Shown here piece after piece: positions 23,627 to 33,781 of a stretch of 64,000 nucleotides of DNA. Origin of the DNA: Vicia villosa (lineage: Eukaryota > Streptophyta > Magnoliopsida > Fabales > Fabaceae); assembly GCF_029867415.1 (NCBI RefSeq), contig NW_026705447.1, positions 62,001-126,000 of the forward strand, given 5' to 3'. Below the pieces are notes generated by a model. That model was not told the origin of the DNA. It saw only the letters and a program-made list of their open reading frames with translations, and ran no database searches. Each line of letters begins with the position of its first letter. Position 1 is the stretch's first letter. A program made the position numbers and the translations under genes.

Positions 23627-24448
23627 TTAATCAGTCTTGTAGTGATTGTGCCTGGGAGCAGGGATCACTATAGGAGTCTGGGGATGAGGAAATTCAATTT
23701 CACTAGCATCGATCATGTCTTGAATCTTGTTCTTCAATGGCCAACAATCATTTGTATCATGTCCAGGGTTATTGGAGTGGTATGCGCACCTCGCATTGGG
23801 CTTATAGTTGGGAGCGGAAGTGTTGGGCTTTACAGGAGGACCCCTCACAGTGATCAAGTTCTTTCTCAACAAATGTTGTAATGCCTGAGCCAGTGACATG
23901 TTGATCTTTGTAAACTGGCGTTTAGATGTATTCGACTTGCGTCTTTGTTGCGGAGCTAATGTAGAGGTCAGAATTGTCCCCACAGATTGGTTGGGTTCAT
24001 TGTGATCTTTCTGGTCGTACACAACGTGAGGTTCCTCAGGAGACTGGCAGTTAATGATTTTGTCATCGATTAAGTCTTGGATCTTGTGTTTCAACGGTCC
24101 ACAATCCTCTGTATCATGACCAGGACTATTTGAATGGTAAGCACATCTCGCATGATACTTATACCCAGGAGTGGGGTTAGTAGGAAGTGAATATGGAGGC
24201 AATAGAGTTATCAAGTTCTGATTGAGCAGTTGTTGCAGAGCTTGAGATAGCGGCATGGGTAACGGAGTGAATGACCGCTTAGGCTTGGACTTCCATTTAT
24301 CTTGCACACCTTGCCCCCTTTGTTGGTCCTTCTCCTTCTCGGACAGAAGTGCCTTTAATTCTTCTTGCCCCTTGGCCAAGTGAAAGATTATTTTCTGGAA
24401 CTGGTTGTTCTGAGCTTGGAGATTCTTCACAGATTGTTCGAGATTCAT
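23627..24448 (-). CDS. Miniature Ogre gag-like protein with duplicated zinc motif
   Basis: About 273 residues, taking MNLEQ (24448) as the start because a heptad-rich segment (LEQSVKNLQAQNNQFQKIIF) begins there; an ATG eight codons upstream is possible. After this short coiled coil come two copies of one module: LSQALQQLLNQNLIT ... CAYHSNSPGHDTEDC and LAQALQHLLRKNLIT ... CAYHSNNPGHDTNDC. The intact-pol Ogre at 42077 has one such motif (CAFHQNAPGHDLENC) after a large capsid-like domain, which is absent here. The Cys-His spacing suggests a zinc-binding nucleocapsid-like fold. Likely role: binding element RNA while relying on another element for capsid. The role is inferred. Confidence 0.65.
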   Translation of the reverse strand: MNLEQSVKNLQAQNNQFQKIIFHLAKGQEELKALLSEKEKDQQRGQGVQDKWKSKPKRSFTPLPMPLSQALQQLLNQNLITLLPPYSLPTNPTPGYKYHARCAYHSNSPGHDTEDCGPLKHKIQDLIDDKIINCQSPEEPHVVYDQKDHNEPNQSVGTILTSTLAPQQRRKSNTSKRQFTKINMSLAQALQHLLRKNLITVRGPPVKPNTSAPNYKPNARCAYHSNNPGHDTNDCWPLKNKIQDMIDASEIEFPHPQTPIVIPAPRHNHYKTD

Positions 24449-24678
24449 CTTTGTTACTGAAATAAACAGCACATAGATGAGGCATTTGTCTTTATGAAAC
24501 CTGTGATGCGATGTTTATGAATGATATGATTATGCATATGCAATGTTTTCAAGGAATTGAAAGAATTTTAACTCGTGTTGAAACAAAAAAAAAAAAAAAC
24601 ATTATTTATTAATTAAATTGTAAGGTCATAACCCCAAAAGTTACATTAAAATAAAGAAATTAATAATAAATAAAGACA

Positions 24679-26154
24679 CTAAATCCCAGGATTTTTGTCT
24701 TCCTGACGACGCCTCCTCTTTAGGACTCGGACTTCTTCCTTGTGTGCCTTGATCATTTCCTCTCTTTCTTGAACAAGCCTAGAAATTTCGTTTTCCCATG
24801 AATTAATCTGATCTGGAGAAACAAAATCTTCAATCTTCCATTTGCGGGAAAAGTAATCAAGTAAAGTCTCTTTCTCTTTGGCATCTTGTATTAACACCTC
24901 TTTTTCAGCTTCCACTTTTAGTAAGCGTCTCTCAAAGTCTTCCCTTTCCCTTTTCAGTCGGTTAACAGTTGCAACCAGGTCTTCATTTGGAGCAGGAATG
25001 TATGGCTCAAATGCAATTGGGGCAGCAGGAGGAGCTACCCTTGGAACTATGGGTGTATCAGATGGATAAGGCATCCCAAATTCCATAACTCGATCATAAA
25101 CCCATTGGAAATATGGATCCCATGGCATGTAATTTCTCCTTCCTATATCCTTTGCGCCAACTTTCTTTACTTTCATCCAAGCTTTGATGAAAAGGTCTCT
25201 CTTCTTCTCTTTGTCGGAATCATAATGGAAATATTCTGCACTGAGATACAAAGAACGTGGTTTATCCTTCAAGGCAAAGCCAAACTGATGTCGAGCTAGA
25301 ATGGGATTATAAGTTATTCCTCCACGAACACCAAGGAGAGGTATATTAGGGAAATCTCCACAACTATCAAATAGCAAGGTTCCCTCAAACTTCTTTTGGT
25401 ACCATAGGATGTCGTCGAAAGAAAGCTTCATAATTCTTTGAGCCCAAGTTAATCCTTCTTCATTCTTTCTTACGGAGAGAGGTAAGTGCGAAATAAACCA
25501 CTTATGTAATAGAGAAGCACATCCTAGGACACAACCTTTCCTTTTTGATGCTCGGAAATGAATAGAATGTAGCAAGTCACCAAGTAAAGTAGCAACCGGA
25601 TTCTTGCTAAGGAATATATTGATAGCAGCCACATCAACAATTTTGTCATAATGGAAAAACAAAACTTGTCCATAAATTAAGAGAGACAACACAGCTTCCA
25701 AGGCATCCATACTTGAAGCTTTAGCAAGAATTTCCGCTTTTTCGTAGAGGAAATCAAGGGGTAATCCAGAATACTCTTTCTTACTAATCCAAACCTTCTC
25801 AATTTCTGATCTCGGCAAGTGCAGGGCAGCAGCAATGACTTCCAACTTAGGCTCTTCTTCTTTACCAGTATAAGGAATTTTATTAAGCACAGGGAGTCCA
25901 AGCAAGTAGGAGAATTCTTCCAAGGATGGTACTAACTGAAAATCTCTATAAGTGAAGCAATGTAGTAACGGATCATAGAATTGAACCATGGTGTTGAGAA
26001 GAACTTCATCCACATTAGTTCGTACCAAACTTATGAGTGTATTGAGAGAATCACTGAATTTGAGAGAACCAGAGATGTTGTCGCAGAAAATCTTCAATTG
26101 TGTTGGCACTTTCTTGAAATTGAGGAAGAACGGTTTACGGCCTTTTGTTTCCAT
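24679..26154 (-). CDS. Ogre ORF1 protein (plant retrotransposon ORF1, DUF7745-like)
   Basis: About 491 residues from METKGRK (26154); the frame is open 44 codons further up, but that part is Cys-rich and non-conserved in look. Recognisable ORF1 segments are VQFYDPLLHCFTYRDFQLVP, LEEFSYLLGLPVL, the GVRGGITYNPILARHQFGFA region and NYMPWDPYFQWVYDRVMEFG. The C-terminal 90 residues are a charged coiled coil (VNRLKREREDFERRLLKVEA) ending in a Lys/Arg patch. Ogre elements carry this extra ORF upstream of gag; its function is unknown. The frame has no stop, consistent with a young copy. It lies first after the PBS, with the gag-like ORF 230 bp downstream. Confidence 0.8.
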   Translation of the reverse strand: METKGRKPFFLNFKKVPTQLKIFCDNISGSLKFSDSLNTLISLVRTNVDEVLLNTMVQFYDPLLHCFTYRDFQLVPSLEEFSYLLGLPVLNKIPYTGKEEEPKLEVIAAALHLPRSEIEKVWISKKEYSGLPLDFLYEKAEILAKASSMDALEAVLSLLIYGQVLFFHYDKIVDVAAINIFLSKNPVATLLGDLLHSIHFRASKRKGCVLGCASLLHKWFISHLPLSVRKNEEGLTWAQRIMKLSFDDILWYQKKFEGTLLFDSCGDFPNIPLLGVRGGITYNPILARHQFGFALKDKPRSLYLSAEYFHYDSDKEKKRDLFIKAWMKVKKVGAKDIGRRNYMPWDPYFQWVYDRVMEFGMPYPSDTPIVPRVAPPAAPIAFEPYIPAPNEDLVATVNRLKREREDFERRLLKVEAEKEVLIQDAKEKETLLDYFSRKWKIEDFVSPDQINSWENEISRLVQEREEMIKAHKEEVRVLKRRRRQEDKNPGI

Positions 26155-26870
26155 ATTCAAACAACCTTCAAAACAACATACGGTTAAAAAACCTCCAATT
26201 CCTTGAAATGGGTTAGTCATGCCATGTATGAATGATGCATGTATGCATGATGCACATACACAGGTAAATCCACACAAATCACACAATTTTTGGATTAAGG
26301 CTTGCGTGGAGTTTGATCAGGTGTCCTTCCCAAAGGTATTTCTACGGATAAGGAAATTTCAGCAACGGGTTCTACCAAGTGACTCAGAATTGTCGACCCT
26401 CCTAAAGCACCCTCGAACATGATACATACATACCATGCAATGATACTTTGAGAAAGAGCCTATCTGAGCTGTAGTATCGGGTAGCGACTATGCTCTCAAC
26501 ATACATCAAGAGTAGTCCCCCCACTACGTTCCTAAAAGCCAGGATGGGTTAAAGGTAACTAACGGTCCTTGAGCTCCGACTCACCCACAGGTATCCACAC
26601 GAACCTCCCTCATACAAGAGAAGCATGGAAACACCCATAGAGGCCTAACTCAAGCGTGAACTCTCATATTGACCAATCCCAAGCATACACAAGGGAGGTC
26701 GCCATGACTATGCCACTTCCTATCTTAGATGTACTTGAATCCGGGAATAGGATTCGTCCTTCAGTTAATTCCCAAAACGCCCCTGAAAAATAAAACAAAC
26801 AAAGCAAACAATAGAAAACATTTAAAATGAATCCTAAACTTTTAAGGTAACCCCTCTTAATCGAAATTTT
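26155..26870 (-). other. Leader of young Ogre
   Basis: 716 bp between PBS and ORF1 with short upstream frames only. No repeat array is evident. It would be the RNA leader, where packaging signals usually lie. Confidence 0.6.
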
Positions 26871-26887
26871 CCCCAGCAGAGTCGCCA
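26871..26887 (-). promoter_or_regulatory. Primer-binding site of young Ogre
   Basis: TGGCGACTCTGCTGGGG on the minus strand, four bases inside the 5' LTR end. Same class as at 78-94 and 40084-40100. Confidence 0.8.
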
Positions 26888-26891
26888 GTTC

Positions 26892-29800
26892 TGTAATACG
26901 GTGAACTAACTTTTTATCGATCGAAATGTCGCGGTAAGCAAGAGTCGCCACCGACTTTTATTTTATCCAAATTTAATTAGAAAGGCTAAAAGAACAGGAA
27001 AAACCTTTTAAATAAAATAGGGTTCGGGGGGTAATTATGCAAAGGGAAGGTGTAAGGCACCCTTTGCATCCATGGTTATCCATGGGCTCTTAACTTGCTT
27101 TGCTCTTTTTGTTTCAGAAAGGTAGAAGAAGAAGATATGGACTTTAGCTCGTAAATGAGCGTAGCCATATTGAAGAATTTTGAGAAAGAATATTTGAAAA
27201 TATTTAGAGCAAGGCAAAGCAATTTGAGAGCAATTTACCTTATATTTGAGAAATCTGTTCTTTCAGCCTTTCAGAGCGAAAGGGTCTATCCTTGCCATAA
27301 GAGGGCAGGAAGCCTTCCATTTGGAGGTTTAAGGGTCATCGAAACATCCTTTACCATAAGACTATCCCATGCCATAGGAGGGCAGGTAGTCTAAGGCAAG
27401 GATCAGAATAAGCCTTTTCGTAGGCAGCCTGAAGATACCTCAGCCTTTTTCCGTAGGCAACATCCGAGGGTCGAGGTCATTTGTGTATCGAAGGCAGCAT
27501 CATTAGGGTCGTGACCTTTTTATCGAGGCAACGCGGCTGAGGTATCCTCGAATTCGAGGGACATGGCTTATTCTGCAGAAAAACGAAGGCAACAGGCAAC
27601 AGGCAACAGGCAACAAGCAACAGGCAACAGGCAACAGGCAACAGAGAGGGTTACCCAAAAGGTGTGCGTGTGTGTAACAATCACGTGATTAATTCGATTA
27701 AATTATCTTATAATTAGTGAGGCTAATTCGATTTAAAGTTGCACTCCCTAAATTACTAACCACGCAGTTATAGAGTGATAATAATAATAATAATAGAGGG
27801 AAGGGGGAAATTGAAACCAGCGGAGGAAAGGGGGATTGAAACCAGCGGGATAATAAATAAATAAGTCTGACATAAGTAATAATTAGGGTTTAGAGTTACC
27901 GACTATGCGAGGCTTTGACATTTGGCAACCCTGAAAAGGCGGAAAAATGGCAAACAGAAATAGGGTGAGTGCATTATCGGTTCGGAGGCAAACATTATAA
28001 CCCTAAAAAATAATGAAATTTTAAAAAAAGAAAAGAAAAAAAATAGATAAAGTAAATAGACACTTAGCTTCGAATTTGATCTGATATGGTTAGAGTCGGA
28101 GGAAACCTCGGAGGTAACCCTGAAAAGACAAGGCAGAACGAGAAGGTGAACGCAAGGCAAATCCTAACCACAAATCAATTAAAAGAATAAGATTAAATAA
28201 AGCAGCACACTTATCTTCGAGGTTTGTTGAAGGCGCGCACTCGAGGCGAATTATATTGCTAACCCTGATAAGGAAATAACATAAAATCAGTGTACGGCTT
28301 ATTCTTCATAAACCCTAATTAGGGTACGAAGTTGAATAAAAGAAAATAAATAATTTAATTAATTATTGGTCTAACGACCTAATTAATTAAATTGAACCGA
28401 AAAATAAAATCGGATGCGAAATATATTTTTTGGAAATTTTTTAGAATTTTAGTGAATTAAATAAGAATTTTAGTATAAAAATAAGTGTTTTTTAATAATA
28501 ATAATAATATAAATATTAATGATTAAAAAAAAAAAAAAAAAAATATTAATAAATATTAAAAATATTTTTTATAAAATTAGTTATTAGTTTTCATAAACTT
28601 AAAAAAAAATAAAAAAAAGAATTAAAAACAAAATAGATATATATTTAAATAAACAAAATAATATGTTGCATAATTAAAAAAATAAAAATAAAAAAAATTG
28701 CAAAAATACTTAGCTGGGATCAGGTGTGGACGCGCGCGTGGACTCTGGTGGATCTTCAGCATCTGGCGCGTTGGATTGAGGATGATGACGATCGGATGGC
28801 TGGAAACGTGAGGGAGCATGCGAAGAACGTACGTCTTAACGCACTGGATTACCAGATTTGAAAGTTTCCCTGCGCGCGTTTCTGGACCAATCAGACGATG
28901 ACGCGTGGTCATCTCCTTCCTCCAACCGTCGTGTTAGCTCTGGTTCATACCTTTACCAACAGACGGTTCCGTAGCCATAGCCCTGCCATTTACGAATACA
29001 AGCAAACAAAGACAGAAATTTTTCGCGAGGCCACCTTTATGTTCGTCTGGGCCTCACGAGTTCAACCATGGTCTCAATTTGACCTAAAAGTACCTGTACT
29101 GAGAAACCCTAAAACGAAACCCTAACATTTGATAATGACATAACTCGATACAAGTAGGTAAACAATGAATTATTCATCCAGAAACATTCAGTGCACTATA
29201 ACAAACAATATGATGCCATCGAAACATGTTTATATGCTATGAATTAAAGGGATCGAGTTTGAAAATTTCATGACATACCTTGGCTTACAGGAGGAAATTC
29301 TGGGGTTATTGACCGCGTGTGATGATTGCAATTGCTTCAGAGACCTTCAGGGCACGTATTAGAAGCCTTGGATTGAATTGAATCGCCCTTGAATTCAAAA
29401 ATCGATTCTCACTTTTCTTGAACTTTTAGAGCTTGATTAGGGTTCTTTAGCTGCAGCCTCCGTCCCCTTATGATCTGAGCATGATGTACTTATATATGAG
29501 AGTGGATTAGGGTTGTTATTTTGGAGAGAATCTCATTCAATCTTTGATTTGCAAATTGAAAAAATTGATTGGAAATATGTTCTTAAAGTTTCCAATTTTG
29601 GCCTAAACTCAATATTTTCTTCACCAATTTGTTTCACACGAATTTGTAATGAATATTGATTATATTTGGTGATTAATGTTGATTGTATTTGAAGAGAAAA
29701 CCAATCTTTCCAATTTTTCCATTTAATTGATTAAATATATGATTTTAAATGATTAAAAATTCAAATAAAATCAAATATTCATCATATTTTCGTGGCAAAT

Positions 29801-30664
29801 AGATTTTGGGCTCTAAATGAATTATGGATCAAGATTGAATCAAAGTTACTTAGGCCCATTTGCAAAACTATTTGGATTTCTTCACATTTTTCCCTCCAAA
29901 ATAGCCTAACTTTGACAAGGTGTATCTCCCTCAATTTTTGAGGTATGGAGGTGTTCTAGGACATTTTGGAAACCTTGGAGAGTCCTTTATCCAATGCTTT
30001 TGGTCCCATATCAGAATCTTCTTCCATTCTTATTTTATGACCTTTTGAAAAACATGTCTTTTTGTTGACTTTTGAAAAGGACCTGTAATGTATGAAGCCA
30101 TATCTCTTAAACCATTGACCTATGGGCTTTGATTCTTGGACCATTGGATAGAGGAATGAATTCCCTTCAAAATGAGCTTTGGTGGGAATTTTTCTGATCA
30201 AGTATGAATATTTGGTGAATTTTCAAAGTTTGGTTGCCTTTTTTAGTTCATGCCCAAAATAGCAACTCTTGACTTTTGACTTCTCTGATCTTTCCTTGCA
30301 TCATCATGATCAACCCTTGATCAAATGATGATTTTAGGGTTATGAGGATATTTTTGACCAAGTATCTTGAACTCTGACTGTATTTTGACCTGAAATGACT
30401 GTTTTGCCCTTGAGAGTCGACTGTTGACCTAATCCAGACTTGAGGAGCCAAATTTGCTCTGTTTGACTTGAAACTTTACATGGAGATGTTTTGGGATGTT
30501 AGTGACCTTATGGAACCACCTTGAGCCATTGATTCACTGATTTTCCTCTGAATTATTCAAACCCTAGTTTAGAACTTCTGTGTGGGAGACTGTGTTTTGG
30601 AGCTTTGTCTTTTGATTTGGTTTTGTGTATGAAAAATAGCATGGGCAAATTTTGGGGTATGACA
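26892..30664 (-). repeat. 5' LTR of young Ogre
   Basis: 3,773 bp, repeating 16927-20701 at an offset of 9,965 then 9,963 bp; the change falls at the poly-A run (19 here, 21 there). I saw no substitution in the stretches compared, and all small frames are identical. Confidence 0.95.
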
Positions 30665-30669
30665 CAGCT

Positions 30670-31718
30670 CAACATCAGTCTTCTGTCCTTCTCTAATCTC
30701 ATCAAGAATCCCACTTGTCAGCTTTAGCATACCCAACTTAATGCTATTCTAAGTGCCTTCACATACCAAACTTAAATCTCGAAATTGTTCAATCAAATCT
30801 AGTTCTCGTGCCATCAGCATAGACATATGCAAGGACTTCCTACCCAAAGCGTCAGGAACAACATTCACCTTACCCGGATGGTAATTCAGCCCAAAATCAT
30901 AGTCTTTAAGGAACTCTAACCACCTCCTCTGTCTCATATTAAGTTCTTTTTGATCAAAGAGGTATTTCAGACTCTTATGATCACTAAACACTTCGAACCG
31001 TGAACCATAAAGGTAATGCCTCCATAATTTCAACACAAACACCACTGCTGCCAACTCTAAGTCATGAGTCGGGTAATTCTTCTCATGCACTTTGAGTTGT
31101 CTCGACGCATAAGCCACTACCTGTTGGTTATGCATTAGTACACCTCCCAGTCCCATCAATGAAGCATCACAATAAACAACGAAAGATTCCGCCGGATTCG
31201 GAAAAATCAAAATAGGAGCACTAGTCAACCTCTTCTTCAACTCTTGGAATCCTTCTTCGCACTTCGAGTCCCAAACGAACGCTTGACCCTTCCTAGTCAA
31301 CTTAGTTAACGGTAATGCCAACTTCGAAAATCCTCCTATAAACTTCCGGTAGTAACCTACAAGACCCAGAAAGCTACGAATTTCGGTAACAGACTTCGGA
31401 GCTTCCCACTGAGACACGGCTTCTACCTTTGCCGGATCTACGGCAATACCGTCCTTGGAAATCACATGGCCAAGAAAACTCACTTCGCTTAAACAGAAAT
31501 CACACTTTGACAATTTGGCGTAAAGCTTCTTTTCTTTCAACAGCTCCAATACAATTATGAGATGCTCTGCATGTTCTTCTTCACTTTTGGAATATATCAT
31601 AATGTCTTCAATGAACACCACGACGAACTTATCAAGATAAGGATGAAAAAATCCTATTCATATATTCCATAAAAACACCAGGTGTGTTAGTAACTCCAAA
31701 GGGAATCACAGTGTATTC
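30670..31718 (-). pseudogene. Chromovirus RT (second half) and RNase H
   Basis: The minus strand reads [18 protein letters not shown], then shifts frame in a T run near 31650, then reads [20 protein letters not shown] and continues through the RT thumb ([20 protein letters not shown]) and RNase H ([37 protein letters not shown]). The RT active site, normally F/Y-x-DD, is FIED here, so a catalytic Asp has become Glu. The frame ends at 30749. The Ogre insertion at 30664 separates this part from integrase at 16925. Confidence 0.8.
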
Positions 31719-33647
31719 CTAATGACCATACCTTGTTCTGAATGCAGTCTTCTGAATATCGTCCGTCTTCACCCGAATATGATGATACCCAGATCTCAAA
31801 TCAAGTTTACTAAACACACTTGCTCCGACCAACTGATCCATCAAATCATCATTCCTCGGCAATGGATACCGATTCTTGATAGTAACTTTATTCAGTTGTT
31901 TGTAGTCTACACACAACCTCATAGATCCTTCCTTCTTCTTTACCAATAACACCGGAGCACCCCACGATGACACACTTGGACAAATGAATTCTTTCTCCAG
32001 CAATTCTTCTAATTGGCTCTTCAATTCAGTAAATTTAGATGCCGACATTCTATAAGGTGCCATTGACACAGGACTGGTTCCAGGAACCAACTCAATAGCA
32101 AATTCTACCTCCCTTTCAGGTGGTAGTTCTCTAACATCTTCTGGAAAAACCTCTAGAAAGTCACATACCACTGGAAATTCACTACTCACTGCTCTTAATT
32201 TCATTTCCATCGACGCGAATAACATAAACACGGCTTCCTCGTCTTGAACCGCTTCACTCACTTGTTTCACAGTCATCGCCAAATCCTCGACACTAGCCTC
32301 TTCAGGAAAGATGGCCGTCTTCGTAAAACAATTGATATGAACTCGGTTGAATTGCAACCAGTTCATCCCCAAAATAACGTCAAGTTGTTCAAGCGGAAGC
32401 CACACTAAGTGCATTCCAAACTTTCTACCAAATATATCAATAGGACAGTTCAAACATGCAGATGAAGTGGCCACTAAACCTGACGCAGGAGTGTCAATAA
32501 CCATACTTCCATTTATTTTCGATATCTCTAAATTTAACCTCTTAGCACAATCCAATGAAATAAACGAGTGAGTCGCACCAGTATCAATAATCGCAATTAA
32601 AGGTGTGTTATGTATGAAACACGTACCTTTAATCAGTCTATCCTCTGGAGTAGTTTCTGACCCAGACAAAGCGAAAACTTTTCCTCCAGACTGATTCTTC
32701 TTTGGCTTGGTGTACTGTAGACTGATATGACCCTCTTCGCCACCGTTATAGCAAGTCATAGTCTTCATTCTACAGTCAGAAGCAATATGGCCTACCCTAC
32801 CATACTTGAAGCACTTCTTCTCTTCGCTCTTGCACCCGTTCCTCTTATGTCCTGGTTCACCACAGATGTAGCACCTAACGGGAGCGCCAGAATCTCCCCC
32901 ACTAGGCCTTTTCCAATCACTAGCTTTTGGGTTTCCCCTACCATATGGTTTACCTCTATCCATAGGCTTCTTACCCTTCTTATCAACTAACTCGCGAGAG
33001 TGAGATGATTTCAGCTTAAGGTTATCCTCCTCAAAAATCCTACTACAGTCTACTAAATCAGCAAATCGGCGAATCCTCTGATACCTGATGCTCTGCTTGA
33101 TCTCGTCACGAAGGCCATTCTCAAATTTGATACACTTAGAGAATTCCCCAGCTGCATCGTTGGTGTAGTGTATGTAGTACTTAGCCAACTCCACAAATTT
33201 AGAAGCATATTCTGGCAGTGTCATATTACCCAGTTTCAGCTCCAAGAACTCGATTTCCTTCCTTCCCCGAACATATTTAGGAAAGTACTTCCTCAAAAAC
33301 TCCCTCTTGAATATGGCCCAAGTAATCGCGATTCCATCAGAATCCAATTCAGCTCTAGTAACCCACCAGTCGTCAGCTTCTTCTGATAACATGTGAGTGC
33401 CGTACCTCACCTTCAGATTTTCTACACAATCGATCACTCGGAAGATCCTCTCAATCTCCTTCAGCCATTTCTGAGCACCATCAGGATCATGGGTGCCTTT
33501 TAACAACAGAGGGTTGTTCCTCTAAAAGCTGTTCAACTGTCTATCATCACCAATCCCAGCTCCATTGGCATTCCCTCCCAGTACACCAGCGATCATGCCC
33601 AGAGCCTCTGCGATAGCGTCATCATTCCTTCCACCTCTTCCAGCCAT
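31719..33647 (-). pseudogene. Chromovirus gag-protease-RT (first half)
   Basis: Starts at 33647 (MAGRGGRNDDAIAEALGMIA); a TAG at 33522-33524 interrupts gag early, after which the frame is open to a second TAG at 31719-31721 within RT (RTRYGH then stop). Gag core: [19 protein letters not shown]. Zinc knuckles: [14 protein letters not shown] is intact; the next ([14 protein letters not shown]) has Cys to Tyr; the third is degenerate. Protease: [13 protein letters not shown] fingers: [19 protein letters not shown] and [15 protein letters not shown]. Chromovirus gag and pol normally share one frame, so these are simple nonsense mutations. Confidence 0.85.
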
Positions 33648-33765
33648 CGTTCTGTTAATTCACAAAACGATCTTGTTAGAACAAGAGTATCGACAGTGTC
33701 TACCTTACACTAGTCGCATACAAGGGAATACTGACACTAAGACTCTGACTCTAACGACAGACTAT

Positions 33766-33777
33766 GCTCTGATACCA
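33766..33777 (-). promoter_or_regulatory. Chromovirus PBS, tRNA-iMet type
   Basis: TGGTATCAGAGC on the minus strand, four bases from the LTR end; this is the initiator-methionine tRNA site common to plant copia elements and chromoviruses. Confidence 0.9.
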
Positions 33778-33781
33778 CTAT

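Larger units (their letters stand above)
16927..30664 (-). mobile_element. Young non-autonomous Ogre-type element, minus strand
   Basis: LTRs at 16927-20701 (3,775 bp) and 26892-30664 (3,773 bp) are flanked by CAGCT (16922-16926, 30665-30669). The LTRs differ, as far as I compared them, only by a poly-A run of 21 versus 19, so insertion was very recent. PBS is TGGCGACTCTGCTGGGG (26871-26887). The 6.2-kb interior has ORF1 and a miniature gag-like ORF but no protease, RT, RNase H or integrase. Mobilisation must have used proteins from another Ogre. It is the innermost and youngest layer of the nest. Confidence 0.9.

Noticed and set aside
24878..26422. Several plus-strand frames opposite ORF1
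   Set aside because: Antisense shadows of the minus-strand ORF1 and its leader.
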